From Bicyclus anynana (Eukaryota > Arthropoda > Insecta > Lepidoptera > Nymphalidae), in assembly GCF_947172395.1 (NCBI RefSeq), contig NC_069095.1:8680001-8744000 (forward strand): DNA of 64,000 nt, in the 5' to 3' direction. Positions 11,328-23,033 of the stretch are shown in pieces. Made by a program: the position numbers and the translations under genes. Every line of letters begins with the position of its first letter. Within the stretch, counting starts at the first letter, position 1. The notes under the pieces were generated by a model, which saw nothing but the letters and a program-made list of their open reading frames with translations, ran no database searches and was not told the DNA's origin.

Positions 11328-11386
11328 TTTATTTATATAGAACTTACTTAACGTAGAAGCAAAGGCTGTGAAACTTTCATTTATAC

Positions 11387-11581
11387 TCTATACTGACACA
11401 TAAAGCTGAAGAGTTTGTTTGTTTGTTTGAACGCACTAACCTCAGGAACTACTGGTCCGATTTGAAAAATTCATTCAGTGTTAGATAGCCCATTTATCGA
11501 GGAAGGCTATAGGCTATATATTATCCCTGTACTTCTACAGGAACGGGAACGACGCGGGTGAAACAACGCGGCGACAGCTAG
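11387..11581 (+). mobile_element. HEL-1 Helitron-like element, full length
   Basis: It starts TCTATACTGACACATAAAGC and contains the family core GTTAGATAGCCCATTTATCG. It ends with a hairpin (GCGGGTGAAACAACGC) and GGCGACAGCTAG followed by T. Its length of 195 bp matches other full copies (189-202 bp). Confidence 0.85.
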
Positions 11582-11976
11582 TCCTGAATAAAATTAGGCA
11601 TGTCTAATCAATTAACAATATTAGCTGGGCATAGCTTGCATTGAAATGGCATGGACAGAAAAAAAACTCGTGATGAAATCGTAAAGCTCCAAAAAAAAAA
11701 CTGATTGTGTCCCCAAAAATATAAACCCAACTGCCGTTTGGTATTGATATATTTTATGGACCTGACTCTATCTGGCTTCAGTCATAATACATTTATTGTT
11801 ACTATAAAAATTTAAGACCATTTGATTGTACACATATTATGAAATCTATTAATGTGATTTCTACTAAATATTAATGTGCCTTTTGACAAATAACACATTG
11901 TGTAACTCGTTAGTTCATACTACTGATTTTCAAAGTAATTCTTTTAGGTGGCTTTCAGTAACGTTTTCAGTTTTTG

Positions 11977-12253
11977 ACGGCCTCCGTGGCACAGTAGTAT
12001 GCGCGGTGAATTTACAAGACGGAGGCCCTGCGTTCGATCCTTAACTGGGCCGATTGAGATTTTCTTAATTAGTCCAGGTCGTGGCTAGTTACCTCCCTTC
12101 CAGCAAAGACGTCAAACGGTACGATATCGTGTAGAAAACGATAGGTGTGTGGATTTTCATCCAACTCTTAAGCCCGCTTCTATCTTAGATTGCATCATCA
12201 CTTTCCATCAGGTGAGATTGTAGTCAAGGGCTATCTTGTAAAGAATAAAAAAT
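11977..12253 (+). mobile_element. SINE-A copy, near full length
   Basis: The tRNA-like head has A-box TGGCACAGTAGTATGCGC and B-box GCGTTCGATCC. The body follows with TTGAGATTTTCTTAATTAGT, TAGAAAACGATAGG, and the tail ATCAGGTGAGATTGTAGTCA then AAGAATAAAAAA. The segment normally reading GGTCTGGCTGGTGGGAGGCT is deleted. Confidence 0.9.
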
Positions 12254-15200
12254 GGCAACGCAAAAGCCACTGGTTATATCATCATCATGACTAACTTAAG
12301 GATCAAGCCTCTTATAAAGTAGAGGGGATTTCTAGGTTACCCCATGATTAAGGCAATAATAATCACATGGGTCGACAGCTTAAAGATCTCTCCGGAGCAC
12401 AGACGTGAACTTTCCAACTTCCCAACTGCTAACTTCCCAACTCTGGGCATAAAGTTTGTTGATTACACTTTTACACTTTAACTCTTCAACCAAACGTCAT
12501 GACGTAACTACACGAGATCAGAAGTACAGATAGTGACATAAATAGACCAGAAAAATGAATTTCCTTGAAAGAAATGGAAACTTTTTAAGACTGTCTTTTG
12601 TAAGTTTAATGTATAAGATTTGTTTGAAAAATTTACATTAGCGCAAGTGAATCCATGTTCTACAGCTAGTCTATAAAATAGGTATACAATAGCTTTTAAT
12701 CTAATAGATGAAGAGATCCCATTTCTTGATCAAATTTCCCTACATAATTATTTCATTGTACAATAGAATCACAGATCTGAAACTGTTTGTTTAGATCTAA
12801 TGCATATTAAAATCTTTATTGTATCGTACCCCCAGTAGCAAAACTGTTTATTGCTAAACATGTTTATACAATTTTAGACCTTATTTTGTTGCAACAAAGG
12901 TTGCAAATGTTGAGCACAATTGAGATGTTTCAGGGCATCGAAGCACCCCATACGATTTGATAAAGACGTAAATGCAATGAGCTTGTGCCAAACCGGTCCG
13001 CTTCAATGTACCCGCGGCTTTACTACGCCATTGTTAACAATTTAATTGGCATCAGTAAAATTAACATAAGGCAGGGGTCATGGCGATTTGAATAAACAGC
13101 TCCCTGTGTTAAAAACTTTGATCACAACTAAGATAGCGCGGTATAACTATTTAAAATAGCACGAATTGCATGTGAACTGAGATGTTCTAGATTCTAGTGG
13201 AGAAACTATTCGGAATTATTTCTAAGAGATCGTCAATGGGACGACATGGGACAACGACTGATTTATTTATCCATTTTGAAAATTACGAGTAACCAAAAAA
13301 AAAATGTTTTTAGGGGAACCCAGCCGCGTGTCTTTTTATTTCTTGAAACAATAAAATCTGCAAATCAAGATATTTTAACTTGGCTTTTACCAGACAGAGT
13401 AATTGATGAAAAAGGTAAAGGCTATTTCTTTTAATCTGACGACTATCGAAATCTGAAGAAATTGAAAAAAGACATACAGACTGAAAGCTAGACAGGCGTA
13501 CGCAGCAAAAGCCAATACCCATACGTGCGTTGATTCTGGGACATATATCTGCTGGAAGGAACGTGGCAGGAAAAAAAATTAAACCTGCTAGCATCGATAG
13601 AACAGTATTTTTGTAAATAAAATAGTTTATTTTTCTTCAGCTACGTATGAAAAGCACTAAAGCGCAAAGCACGAGCGAAGTATCTTTAAGGCAAAAGGCT
13701 TTTAAACTCTGAATTGATGCGAGGATTTTTTATGAAACGGAAAAGGAAAACTAATTTTATTATCATTAAGACCCCGTAATCCCCAGCTGATTCAACCAGA
13801 TGACAAACTAAATCAGTTGCATAAACTTGACCAAATAGGACAAAATAACGATTGTGAATTGTTTTGTTCTAAGAATATATTGGTCAGTCCCACCGCATTT
13901 CAGTATCAGATCGTAGATAGAAGTGTCAGAAAATCGTGCCAAAGAAAAGAAAAAGCCCAGTTTGTTTCGCTCTACAAAACACTTAAGTAGCAGCTTGACA
14001 CTCAATTGACCGGAATTCCAAAGCTTCTGGTTCTGAGATCTTTCGTGTATCCACGTGTATCGCACAGTATACAACACTAATAAACAAAATCGGCTGTAAA
14101 TTACGAAGACGGTATTCACACGTTCCATCCAATTTTCCTCATTACCCGTCCATACTTTATGCTAAACACAATAAAAATGTAATCATTCTTTAATTTCATA
14201 TTCTACCAAATCAAATTACGGATGGCCCAAAGAAATAAATTTCGTCTTCAGAATCATAAAATGAATGAAATGGTGTATTAGTGAGCAAGCAATAAATTAA
14301 ACATTTATAGTAATATTAAAGATCAGTAAAAACTCAATAAACGGGTGAGACTGTCGTGCTATAAAACCTTCAAAATGTCCGGAGTATAAAACGCATTGTA
14401 AAATCGCTCAAGAGTTCAAATTTGACAATGCTTACAATAGATAACAAAGCCTTTATTTGTTTAAAACAACTCTTGCCTATAATAAACAATTATTGTTTAT
14501 TTCCGTCACATATCTGTAAGTACTCCTCAAAGTGGTAATAAATACATAGACAGATTGTAGTTTGCGTAATTGAATTTATATGTTCTTGACACTTAGGAGT
14601 ATTTCATTATTTTATGCATTAAAACTAAAAAAAAACAAATTAACTATGTCGGTGTCGCAAAATTTAATCTTGGTCCAGAGTTATTGGATTGGACCTTGAA
14701 AAAGAATCTTAGTAAGCTCTATTTCTATCAGGTTGTTCATGCTAGTACTTATTCTAAGTAGGTACTTTACAGATTTTCATGCACTTTTAAAGATGGTTAA
14801 ATATAATTTTGAAACAACTATACAAAAAGTTAAGCTTTGATTACTTGATTTAGAAAAATACAATAGAAAAAACATGGATTCCAAGCAAAAAAATGCAAAA
14901 AGTATGGACATTAATATCGGTCTCAAACTGTTACAAAAAATCGTAGAAGGCTTCCAAACCGGTGATACTTGACTCTATAACTCTTTTTTGTTTTTTGCAT
15001 AAATATTCCTAGGAGATATTATCTCAATAGACAATGTACGATCAACTTTAACCAGAAAAACATAATCAGATGACCTCGTGACTACTTAAAATTTGTAGAC
15101 TTGCCACCCACTAAACGCCATTTTAATTTTATCGAATTAAAAATTTTACTACAGTTTTCAAATTTATGAATGTATCATATAACAAGCATGTCCAAAAACC

Positions 15201-16426
15201 ATCTAAAATATTTACTGCAGATTGTAAAATATAGATACTAGTTGTTTCATGACATAATATATTAATATTAAATATCAATAAATGTTACGGTATCAAATGT
15301 CTATGATACATTAATGTCATTAAAATATCAACATATAAGATATAGCTCATACAAATACACTTAATAATATTAACGACAAGAAAGCTAAGATATTTTAGTT
15401 AAAATGGCATGGATGCTTGAAATAGAATATACATATAGGTACATGAAACAAGAGGTAGTAGGTAGATTTAAAACTAAAAGACAAAGACATAAGATAGGAA
15501 GTAGGTAAATGGAAGTTTGAATTCGCGTAAGTCAATTTAAATATATAGGTTTAAAATAGTAATGCATCAATAAAAAGTTTTACAAAGAGTAATCATAAAT
15601 CTAAACTTTAGTTTAAAAGAACGAGGATCAAACCCAGAAGGGGGCGATACTAGATTCGATTCGATAGAGTAAAAGTAAGTTAGGAATTTATATTTTCAAA
15701 AAATTTAGATATGGTTTGGTATTTATTTGCGTTAATTTGTTGAAAAAGAAACTTAACCCTGCCACATCCGACCGACATAAATATCCTTGCATTACATATA
15801 ATAGTCCTGTTACTAATTCAATACGTTTCTATATGAATTTCCCTAAAAACTGAAGAGTACTTGCAGGTACTTGTTTTAAAACATAAAACCACACGTTGCA
15901 CCATAACTGATTCTCCCATATAATGGTAATATCGAAGCCTCTCGAACTTTCATACTAATAAAACAATATAAAAACGTATTGACAATAATTTATTCAGTAC
16001 AACCTCGGGCCCCGTGTAACGCGGAGTCGGGATCGTACGAACAAGGAGTTAACGCATTTATAAGATCATATTATAATAATGTTAACCCGATCAACTGGTA
16101 TGTTTGTTTGTATATAACTATACTTACTTTTTCCACAGTTTTGCTTGCGTTAATATTGAATTCGTATATTTTTTCCTAACTTTTTTCCTTCTGTAAAACC
16201 TATATTTGAAAGTCAAAAGTAGATATGTAACTGTTATTTTTATTTTGAATTGGTAGCCAATTTTAGTACGAAAATTTATTGACACTGGGTGTAAAACTGT
16301 GACTCAAAACAGAAAAAAAGAAGGGTTAACGATTTGTAAAATATGTACCTCAATAATCAAATCAAATCCAAATAAACCATAAAAGCAAAAGAAATGCAGA
16401 AAAAATAGATAGTCTTATTTTCATTT
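12254..16426. other. Long repeat-poor AT-rich stretch
   Basis: This is the longest part of the window without a recognised repeat. An inverted pair of Sox-type half-sites, ATTGTTAACAAT, lies at 13030-13041 beside a homeodomain-type TTTAATTGG. The surrounding 12,940-13,090 is more GC-balanced, so a regulatory role is possible but unproven. Minus-strand open frames at 13,310-13,594 and 13,808-14,128 show no recognised motif and are not called. Confidence 0.45.
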
Positions 16427-16435
16427 ACAACGAGT

Positions 16436-16748
16436 CGTCGTTATCAACCCATATACGGCTCACTGCTGAGCTCGAGTCTCCTCTCAGAATGAGAGGGGTT
16501 AGGCCAATAGTCCACCACGCTGGCAAAATGCGGATTGTTAGACTTCACACACGCAGAGAATTAAGAAATTCTCTGGTATGCAGGTTTCCTCACGATGTTT
16601 TCCTTCACCGATGAGACACGTGATATTTAATTTCTTAAAATGCACACAACTGAAAAGTTGGAGGTGCATGCCCCGGACCGGATTCGAACCCACACCCTCC
16701 GAAATCGGAGGCAGAGGTCATATCCACTGGGCTATCACGGCTCATAAA
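16436..16748 (-). mobile_element. SINE-B copy, full length, with target-site duplication
   Basis: In reverse orientation it runs from GAGCCGTGATAGCCCAGTGG (16,743) through B-box GGGTTCGAATCC and TTCTCTGCGTGTGTGAAGTC to GCCGTATATGGGTTGATAAC and a GACGAC-type tail. ACAACGAGT occurs on both sides (16427-16435 and 16749-16757). This 9-bp target duplication fixes the ends and shows a LINE-driven insertion. Confidence 0.92.
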
Positions 16749-16757
16749 ACAACGAGT

Positions 16758-17270
16758 ACCGCTATAAAATTGTTGACAAATGTTTGACCATCTCCTGTTG
16801 CAAAGTAAATAATGACACAAATTATAAGCAAAGTCAGCGCGAAAGTCTAGCAAGTTAAATATATTTAAAATTAATATATTCTTAAGTAAGGGATCAATCA
16901 ATGATCTCGCACCTTTTAATTTTGGTCGCTATCTAACCGTTATCAAATGTAATCGAAGCATTAGAAAGCATTCCACTTTCTAATCAGACGCATTCCTTTA
17001 TCATAATTTGGTGCTTTCCAAATAATAAAAAAATTTTAATGTAACATTTATTGTTGAATAAATGATATTTAGTTTTGTTCCATCCATTAGTGTTGCCAGC
17101 AGGTGTTAGTAAACAGGACAGAATATGCATGACAATTTATTTCAAGAATCGTATAAATTGTTGTGGATATTATTATGAAAGTGTCTCTTATTAGACCGTT
17201 TCCATTTTAAATCAGTATAAATCGTGTGCATCTGTAACGTACTAAATTAGGTAAAAACTTTAAGTTAAAG
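16758..17270. other. AT-rich stretch, nothing recognised
   Basis: No repeat or credible open frame. Confidence 0.5.
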
Positions 17271-17398
17271 TGTTTTTCAGATAGCATGTACGGTGACAGT
17301 TGCCTTATGACGTTCATAAAACGTACTATTATCGTGAATCGCGGCAAATATTCAAGAGCGAAACCAACTGTCACCTTCCCTATGCTATCTGAAAAACA
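17271..17398. repeat. 128-bp inverted-repeat (hairpin) element
   Basis: The left arm (17271-17302) opens TGTTTTTCAGATAGCATG and closes GGTGACAGTTG. The right arm (17365-17398) is its reverse complement apart from a small bulge in the middle. The spacer is 62 bp. No target duplication is clear. It could be a small MITE or a transcribed hairpin. The 115-codon minus-strand open frame spanning it is explained by the inverted repeat and is not called coding. Confidence 0.7.
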
Positions 17399-17819
17399 GA
17401 TTGAGCACTCAGTGTAAAATTCTGTAGAAAACAGTGTTTTTTTTCTTCCTTTTTTTTTAAATAGGTACCTATGTTTTAAAAAATGGAATTTTAACCATGT
17501 TTTTCTTCGACAACTGATCAAAAAACCTGTTTTATAAATGGGAGGATGTGACAAGAGTCAGTCGGACACCGAAACCTAGGCTTCTCGGATTTATGTGAAC
17601 CTTTAGCTCTTGAACAATTAACTTAAGCTTATGACGACTTGAATTATTTAGCTTTATGTGGCTCAAATTACTAGTGTACGTACTCCTGAGGATAAGTTTT
17701 CAACGTAACAAACAAATTGAATATTATCTTAATCTTTACAATATTACAAATAAACAAACTTAGACTGACTCTGACCTGATATGCCTACTCTAACTCAAAA
17801 AACGCTAGCACGGTGACAG
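17399..17819. other. AT-rich stretch, nothing recognised
   Basis: No repeat or credible open frame. Confidence 0.5.
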
Positions 17820-18035
17820 GACGGCCTCCGTGGCGCAGAGGTTAGTTACCACCCTACCGGCAAAGACGTACCACCAAGCGATTTAGCGTTCCAGTACGAT
17901 GCCGTGTAGAAACCGAAAGGGGGTGGATTTTCATCCTCCTCCTAACAAGTTAGCCCGCTTCCATCTTAGACTGCATCATCACTTACCATCAGGTGAGATT
18001 GTAGTCAAGGGCTAACTTGTAAAGAATAAAAAAAG
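17820..18035 (+). mobile_element. SINE-A copy with the tRNA half deleted
   Basis: It begins GGACGGCCTCCGTGGCGCAG and then jumps from the A-box directly to TTAGTTACCACCCTACCGGC. The B-box and the TCTTAATTGGTCCAGG block are missing. The 3' half is well preserved, down to ATCAGGTGAGATTGTAGTCA and an AAAGAATAAAAAAA tail. Confidence 0.88.
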
Positions 18036-18642
18036 GACAATCCCACAAAGTCATAATATTTGGTTACACGAACGCACAAATCCAAAGCAATGGGATGTCG
18101 TGCTGGCGGAGATAATCTAGCGATTACAAGAGATTATCTCAGCCACCAAAAGACGCGGGCATAATTTTTTATATAAATACCTAATTTACTCGAAACTTTA
18201 TTCATACATTTGTTTGTTCAACGCTTATCGTGTGAAATATTTGTATGTATCCAGAGAGTAATCTCGCTTTATGCGCGGTTTTGTGAAGTGTCCGATCTTC
18301 GGACTTATCTACAGATATCAATTACTTACATGCGTGTCGATGTCAACATTCATAAGACTTATTTTATGTGTAAGATGGTTTTTTTATTATTTAGTGCATA
18401 AATATCGTAAATAATATACGCATTATTACGCATACGGTTTGAAAATTTCCATGACATTGGAGACAGTTTTAGTCAGTATGGAAGTAGACTATTTACGAGT
18501 CTATTAAAACTGTTTCATGGTTATATTAAACTAGCCGAAGCAGATGACTACCGAGAACAACTTGTAGACTTGACTCAGCAGCGAGATGGGTCTGTAATTC
18601 TTCAGGAAGGTGTTATCACTCTTTTTGAAGAAAATAACGTTG
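18036..18642. other. Unannotated stretch
   Basis: Nothing recognised. A 63-codon plus-strand open frame (18,210) has no known motif. Confidence 0.45.
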
Positions 18643-18959
18643 ACGACCTCCGTGGCGCAGTGGTATGCGCGATGGATTTACAAAACGGAGGTCCTGGGTT
18701 CAATTCCCAGCTGGTCCGATTGAGATTTTCTTAATTGGTCCAGGTCTGGCTGGTGGGAGGCTTCGGCCGTGGCTAGTTACCACCCTACCGGCAAAGACGT
18801 ACCGCCAAGCAATTTAGCGTTCGTCGTGTAGAAACCGAAAAGGGATGTGGATTTTCATCCTCCTCATAGCAAGTTAGCTCGCTTCCATCTTAGACTGCAT
18901 CATCACTTACCATCAGCTGAGATTGTAGTGAAGTGCTAACTTCTAAAGAATAAAAAAAA
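18643..18959 (+). mobile_element. SINE-A copy, essentially full length
   Basis: This is the best reference copy in the window. It has head GACGACCTCCGTGGCGCAGT, A-box GGTATGCGC, and B-box GGGTTCAATTCC. The middle has TGGTGGGAGGCTTCGGCCGT and CACCCTACCGGCAAAGACGT, and the tail ends in AAGAATAAAAAAAAA. A short deletion removes the TCCGGTACGATG block. Confidence 0.93.
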
Positions 18960-18969
18960 ACTACCGCGA

Positions 18970-19375
18970 TCTTATATCTCGCCTGGGGATTTACAAGGTA
19001 TTGGTGTTCCAATCGCTTTCAGGAGTTCTGCTGTGATTCGATCATCACCTGGTGCCTTGTTTTTCATAGGTTGATTGAGAGCCATACTAATCTCGTACAG
19101 GCTGACGTCCGGGATAGTATCGGATCAATTTGACTCTAAGATCTTTGGCCAACTTTTCAACAGGCTTTAGAATAGTAGCGTATAACTGTCCGTAGAACTT
19201 CTCAACTGCACTCAAGATCTCCGTCTTGGAAGAAATGAGATTACCCTGATCAGTATTTAAACGCGTCAACTGTCACAACACTTTTGAGCCTTGATTATTC
19301 TTTATTGTATTTTTGATAAGCTTGGTGTTGAAGCGTTGTAAGTCTGCGACTTAGAGATCTATCTATTTGTTCGAC
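18970..19375 (-). mobile_element. RTE-type LINE fragment: reverse-transcriptase N-terminal part
   Basis: On the minus strand, two frames give RTE-like peptides in order. The first is SSKTEILSAVEKFYGQLYAT (19,230-19,150). After a frameshift comes IPDVSLYEISMALNQ, then KNKAPGDDRITAELLKAIGT (19,110-19,000). APGDDxITAELLK is a hallmark of the region before the catalytic reverse-transcriptase blocks in lepidopteran RTE-like elements. The catalytic YADD block is not present. The fragment is broken by the frameshift and truncated at both ends, so it is inactive. Confidence 0.85.
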
Positions 19376-19701
19376 GATTAATTAACTTACTAAATTAAGT
19401 CACCATCGAATAAATATACAGATAGACAGAAAGACTTAAGTTATGGTAAGCACAGTTAAATTTTTAATAATTATTATTTTCTCTAAAATATATGACATAA
19501 AAAGAACTAATAGTTATATGAGAGACCATTTTTTTTTTAATATTCAACAACGTTAATAATACAAAATACAATACATAAAACTTTTGAAAATTTATAAAAA
19601 AAATCAACCCTCCCGCTGCGTGGTCAGGGCTCCAGAGTGAGGAACCTCCCCAGTCCCCACAATACGCGCCGTCTCAAGAATCACAGCCTTCTGTATCCGA
19701 C
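19376..19701. other. Unannotated stretch left of the tandem duplication
   Basis: No clear repeat. The last bases before 19,718 (ATCCAGCAGTTAAG) resemble the junction sequence between the two duplicated units (ATCCATCAATGAAG). Homology may therefore extend slightly left of the assigned start. Confidence 0.5.
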
Positions 19702-20292
19702 CCTCGATCCAGCAGTTAAGCGAAAGCTTCTTAAGGTGTTAGTCGAAGCTTTTCGCTATAAGACCATTGACTGAAACAACAATAATTGACTCAACATTCC
19801 ACATGGCAGTAATCTCCAAGGTCCAAGTATTTTTATACCTTTTCCTTTTCAGCTTTTACCAGATAATTATTATTATTAATTTTCAAACAGTGGGCGAACA
19901 ATGAAAAGACTACAGCCAAAGGCAAGTCCACAAGTCATATTTAAAGTGACATACGAGTACAATTTAAAATGACAAATAAACAAAGCCATCATTTCCACGT
20001 TGTGTCCAAGGCGGTGGCGGCACCGAGTCATCGCTCCGTGGAGTGTTTACACTGGCCTGTGTGCTCGCCCGGCAAACTCGCACAACAGTTGCGCAGACTA
20101 ATTACACACAAATATAGGTATCCTATTGACATATTGCCTGCAGGAGGCAAAATACCTACTTTCCAAAAAAAAGTTTACACGCCTCTGCCTTATTCAGTAG
20201 GTATACCTATATTTGTGAGTGTCATTTGGTTTGCTATGAAAGAGCAAAAACTTCTGACACAGGGGTTTTACATCTCATAAAATAAGACTTTG

Positions 20293-20477
20293 ATGGCCTC
20301 CCTGGTGTGCGATGTGGAGTTAAGTTACAAGTTGAGTTACAAGATGGAGGTCCTGGGTTCGATCCCTGGTTGGGCTGATTGAGGTTTTGTTAATTGGTCC
20401 AGGTATGGCTGGTGGGAGGTTTCGGCCGTGGCTAGTTACCACCCTACCGACAAAGACGTACCGTCGAACACCACCAA
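20293..20477 (+). mobile_element. SINE-A copy, 3' truncated (unit 1)
   Basis: The head is altered: GATGGCCTCCCTGGTGTGCG, with a small internal duplication of GTTACAAG(T/A)TGGAG-type sequence. The B-box GGGTTCGATCC and the body to GACAAAGACGTACCGTCGAA are kept. It stops where the SINE-E-like segment begins. Confidence 0.85.
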
Positions 20478-20597
20478 CTTCCCAATATTTTAACTGAAAT
20501 TCCTGAGAAGAAAGAAGGTTTATTGGTTAGGTACAGCCTGACCTGATTCGAACCCAGGACCTCTTGATACGAAACCATGCAGACTAACCACTAAAGA
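20478..20597 (-). mobile_element. SINE-E-like tRNA-headed fragment (unit 1)
   Basis: On the minus strand it has TAGTGGTTAGTCTGCATGG as A-box and CCTGGGTTCGAATCAGG as B-box. The body then reaches GGGAAGTTGGTGGT. The head is tRNA-like but abnormal and lies in a repeat, so it is not a tRNA gene. Confidence 0.7.
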
Positions 20598-20639
20598 GCA
20601 AGACAGTATTTAGTCTATTTAGACTAAATACTGCCTTGC
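20598..20639. repeat. 19-bp-arm hairpin (unit 1)
   Basis: Arms GCAAG-A-CAGTATTTAGTCT and AGACTAAATACTG-C-CTTGC pair with one mismatch around the loop ATTT. The centre differs in unit 2. Confidence 0.9.
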
Positions 20640-20941
20640 TCTCCTTGCTCATAAACACGCACGAACTATTTGACCACCTTCATCTTTGAACCATCGCACT
20701 TCAAAACACCCAACGGCGTGCATAGGATTTTAACTAGGGTGGGCAATAAGCGTACGCGTACGATGCGTAAACCGAATGGTTATTAAATAAATTTTGGTGA
20801 TACAATAAAGTGCTGTCTTCAAATATTTTCAGCTCTGTGTGTTGTGCCCCTAATTGCTAACGCAAACTTCCTTATTCTGCAATCGCTGTTGTTTGATCAT
20901 TAAAGGAGAGGACACACGGGATTTACGTCACTTATCCATTG

Positions 20942-21143
20942 CTAGCTGACGCCGCGCGGTTTCACTCGCGTGGTTCCCGTTCCCGTAGAAATGCGGAGAT
21001 AATATATAGCCTATAGCCTTCCTCAATAAATGGGCTATCTAACACTGAAAGAATTTTTCAAACCGGACCAGTAATTCCTGAGATTAGCGCGTTCAATCAA
21101 AAACAAACAAACAAACTCTCCAGCTTTATAATATTAGTATAGA
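20942..21143 (-). mobile_element. HEL-1 Helitron-like element (unit 1)
   Basis: In reverse orientation it has 5' TCTATACTAATATTATAAAG and 3' CGCGCGGCGTCAGCTAG, with the hairpin GCGAGTGAAACCGCGC. It is 202 bp long. A matching copy sits at the same place in unit 2, so it inserted before the duplication. Confidence 0.9.
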
Positions 21144-21557
21144 TTAAATTTGGTTTACCACATTATATTTGGTTTACCTTTTGCTACATATATTTTACGT
21201 GACAAATAACTATGCTAAAAACATCAGCGATATCTTTCTTTTTAATAGGCTTGTTAAGCCAGACTTCAATAATTATAGGAAAGGAGATTTATAGATATTT
21301 AAGCTAGACTTCCTAGGTTAGACTCACTAGACCAATAAAGCAGTTGTGTATTTGACGTACTTTATTTCATAGCCTGACTTTCATAAAATACTTATTTATA
21401 GAACATAAAATGCTTTTTTCTCTCGATGCTAGAAATCGAATTAGTTTTCAGTTTCAGGACGCATATATCGTAGATATATATTAGATTGATTTAATTAAGC
21501 AGATATTGATATAATTAAAATATAATTAAAACATATGAATTAGAGTTTTTATGAATA

Positions 21558-21907
21558 TCCTACTAATATTATAAACGAAAGTTTGTATGGGTGTTTGGTT
21601 GTTTGTTACTCTATAACGCTGCTACTACTGAACCAATTTGGCTGAAATTTGAAATGGAAATAGATTTTACTCTGGATTAACACATAGGCTACTTTTTATC
21701 GCGAAAAATCTATGGTTTCCCGAGATTTGCGAAATCTGATGATTTTGTTGATATGAAAGTTTGTTTCTCTTTCACGCCTCGACTACTGAACCGAATTAGC
21801 TGAAATTTGGTATTGAGATATATTAAAGCATGTATTAACACATAGGCTACTTTTTATCCCGGAAAAATCCTATACTTAAACACAAACTTTTAATATTAGT
21901 GTGATAT
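21558..21907 (+). mobile_element. HEL-3 element (unit 1)
   Basis: It starts TCCTACTAATATTATAAACG and has two internal repeats of the wording CTACTGAACC(A/G)AATT.GCTG and ACACATAGGCTACTTTTTAT. It ends with an inverted echo of the start (TTTTAATATTAGTGTGATAT). Either a Helitron relative or a composite of two head-to-head ends. Confidence 0.75.
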
Positions 21908-22678
21908 AAACACTAACTCCAAATAGCACATATAAAAACTTTTAAACAGTCAGTCAATTATACCAAAAACAGACCATTCAATAATTCAATGTCACAACTT
22001 ACGTATGTAAAACAAAATTTTCAGAAACCGCACAGTTGAAACGTAAGCAAACACTATTGAAAATAATAATCAAATTAATAAATATTATTATTTCCTCTCA
22101 ATCCATCAATGAAGCGAAAGCTTCTTAAGGTGTTGGTCGAAGCTTTTCGCTATAAGACCATAGACTGAAACAACTATCGAAACAACAACAATTGACTCAA
22201 CATTCCACATGGCAGTAATCTCCAAGATCCAAGTATTTTTATACCTTTTCCTTTTCATTATTATTATTAATTTTCAAACAGTGAGCGAACAATGAAAAGT
22301 CTACAGCCAAAGGCAAGTCTACAAGTCATATTTAAAGTGACATACGAGTACAATTTAAAATGACAAATAAACAAAGCCATCATTTCCACGTTGTGTCCAA
22401 GGCGGTGGCGGCACCGAGTCATCGCTCCGTGGAGTGTTTACACTGGCCTGTGTGCTCGCCCGGCAAACTCGCACAACAGTTGCGCAGACTAATTACACAC
22501 AAATATAGGTATCCTATTGACATATTGCCTGCAGGAGGCAAAATACCTACTTATCCAAAAAAAAGTTTACAGACGCCTCTGCCTTATTCAGTAGGTATAC
22601 CTATATTTGTGAGTGTCATTAGGTTTGTTATGAAAAACTTCTGACACAGGGGTTTTACATCTCATAAAATAAGACTTT

Positions 22679-22863
22679 GATGGCCTCCCTGGTGTGCGAT
22701 GTGGAGTTAAGTTACAAGTTGAGTTACAAGATGGAGGTCCTGGGTTCGATCCCTGGTTGGGCTGATTGAGGTTTTGTTAATTGGTCCAGGTATGGCTGGT
22801 GGGAGGTTTCGGCCGTGGCTAGTTACCACCCTACCGACAAAGACGTACCGTCGAACACCACCC
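22679..22863 (+). mobile_element. SINE-A copy, 3' truncated (unit 2)
   Basis: This is the duplicate of 20,293-20,477, with the same head GATGGCCTCCCTGGTGTGCG and the same truncation point. Confidence 0.85.
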
Positions 22864-22990
22864 AACTTCCCAGTATTTTAACTGAAATTCCTGAGAAGAA
22901 AGAAGGTTTATTGGTTAGGTACAGCCTGACCTGATTCGAACCCAGGACCTATTGATACCATGCAGATTAACCACTGATTAACACTAAAGA
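22864..22990 (-). mobile_element. SINE-E-like fragment (unit 2)
   Basis: This is the duplicate of 20,478-20,597. It differs by a small duplication of GATTAACCACT (22,967-22,984), and the B-box region reads GAACCCAGGACCTATTG on the plus strand. Confidence 0.7.
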
Positions 22991-23033
22991 GCAAGACAGT
23001 ATTTAGTCTAGACTAGACTAAATACTGCCTTGC
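22991..23033. repeat. Hairpin, unit 2 version
   Basis: The outer arms match unit 1, but the centre is TAGTCTAGACTAGACTA in place of TAGTCTATTTAGACTA. This lengthens the perfect stem. The change is confined to the hairpin tip. Confidence 0.9.

Larger units (their letters stand above)
19718..22098 (+). repeat. Tandem segmental duplication, unit 1 (~2.4 kb)
   Basis: From AAGCGAAAGCTTCTTAAGG to ATTATTTCCTCT it is repeated in direct orientation at 22,112-24,481 with an offset of about 2.39 kb. Differences are scattered substitutions and small indels. For example, unit 1 has CAGCTTTTACCAGATAATTA where unit 2 has CATTATTATT. By eye the divergence is a few percent or less. Both units carry the same cargo: SINE-A piece, SINE-E-like piece, hairpin, HEL-1 and HEL-3. 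A matching open frame in both (19,969-20,280 and 22,360-22,644) drifts out of register through an indel, so I do not call it a gene. Confidence 0.95.

Noticed and set aside
12400..12450. SINE-E-like phrase (CTTCCCAACTGCTAACTTCCC)
   Set aside because: A short repeated CTTCCCAACT phrase only. The rest of SINE-E is absent.
13808..14128. 106-codon minus-strand open frame
   Set aside because: No domain, no plausible splice or promoter context, and a composition like neighbouring noncoding DNA.
17207..17554. 115-codon minus-strand open frame
   Set aside because: It spans the 128-bp hairpin, with no recognised motif and AT-driven residues.
19969..22644. Pair of matching open frames in the tandem duplication (103 and 94 codons, MTNKQSHHFHVVSKAV…)
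   Set aside because: The likeness is explained by the DNA duplication. An indel shifts the frame at the end of one copy, there is no domain, and the pattern of changes does not favour coding.
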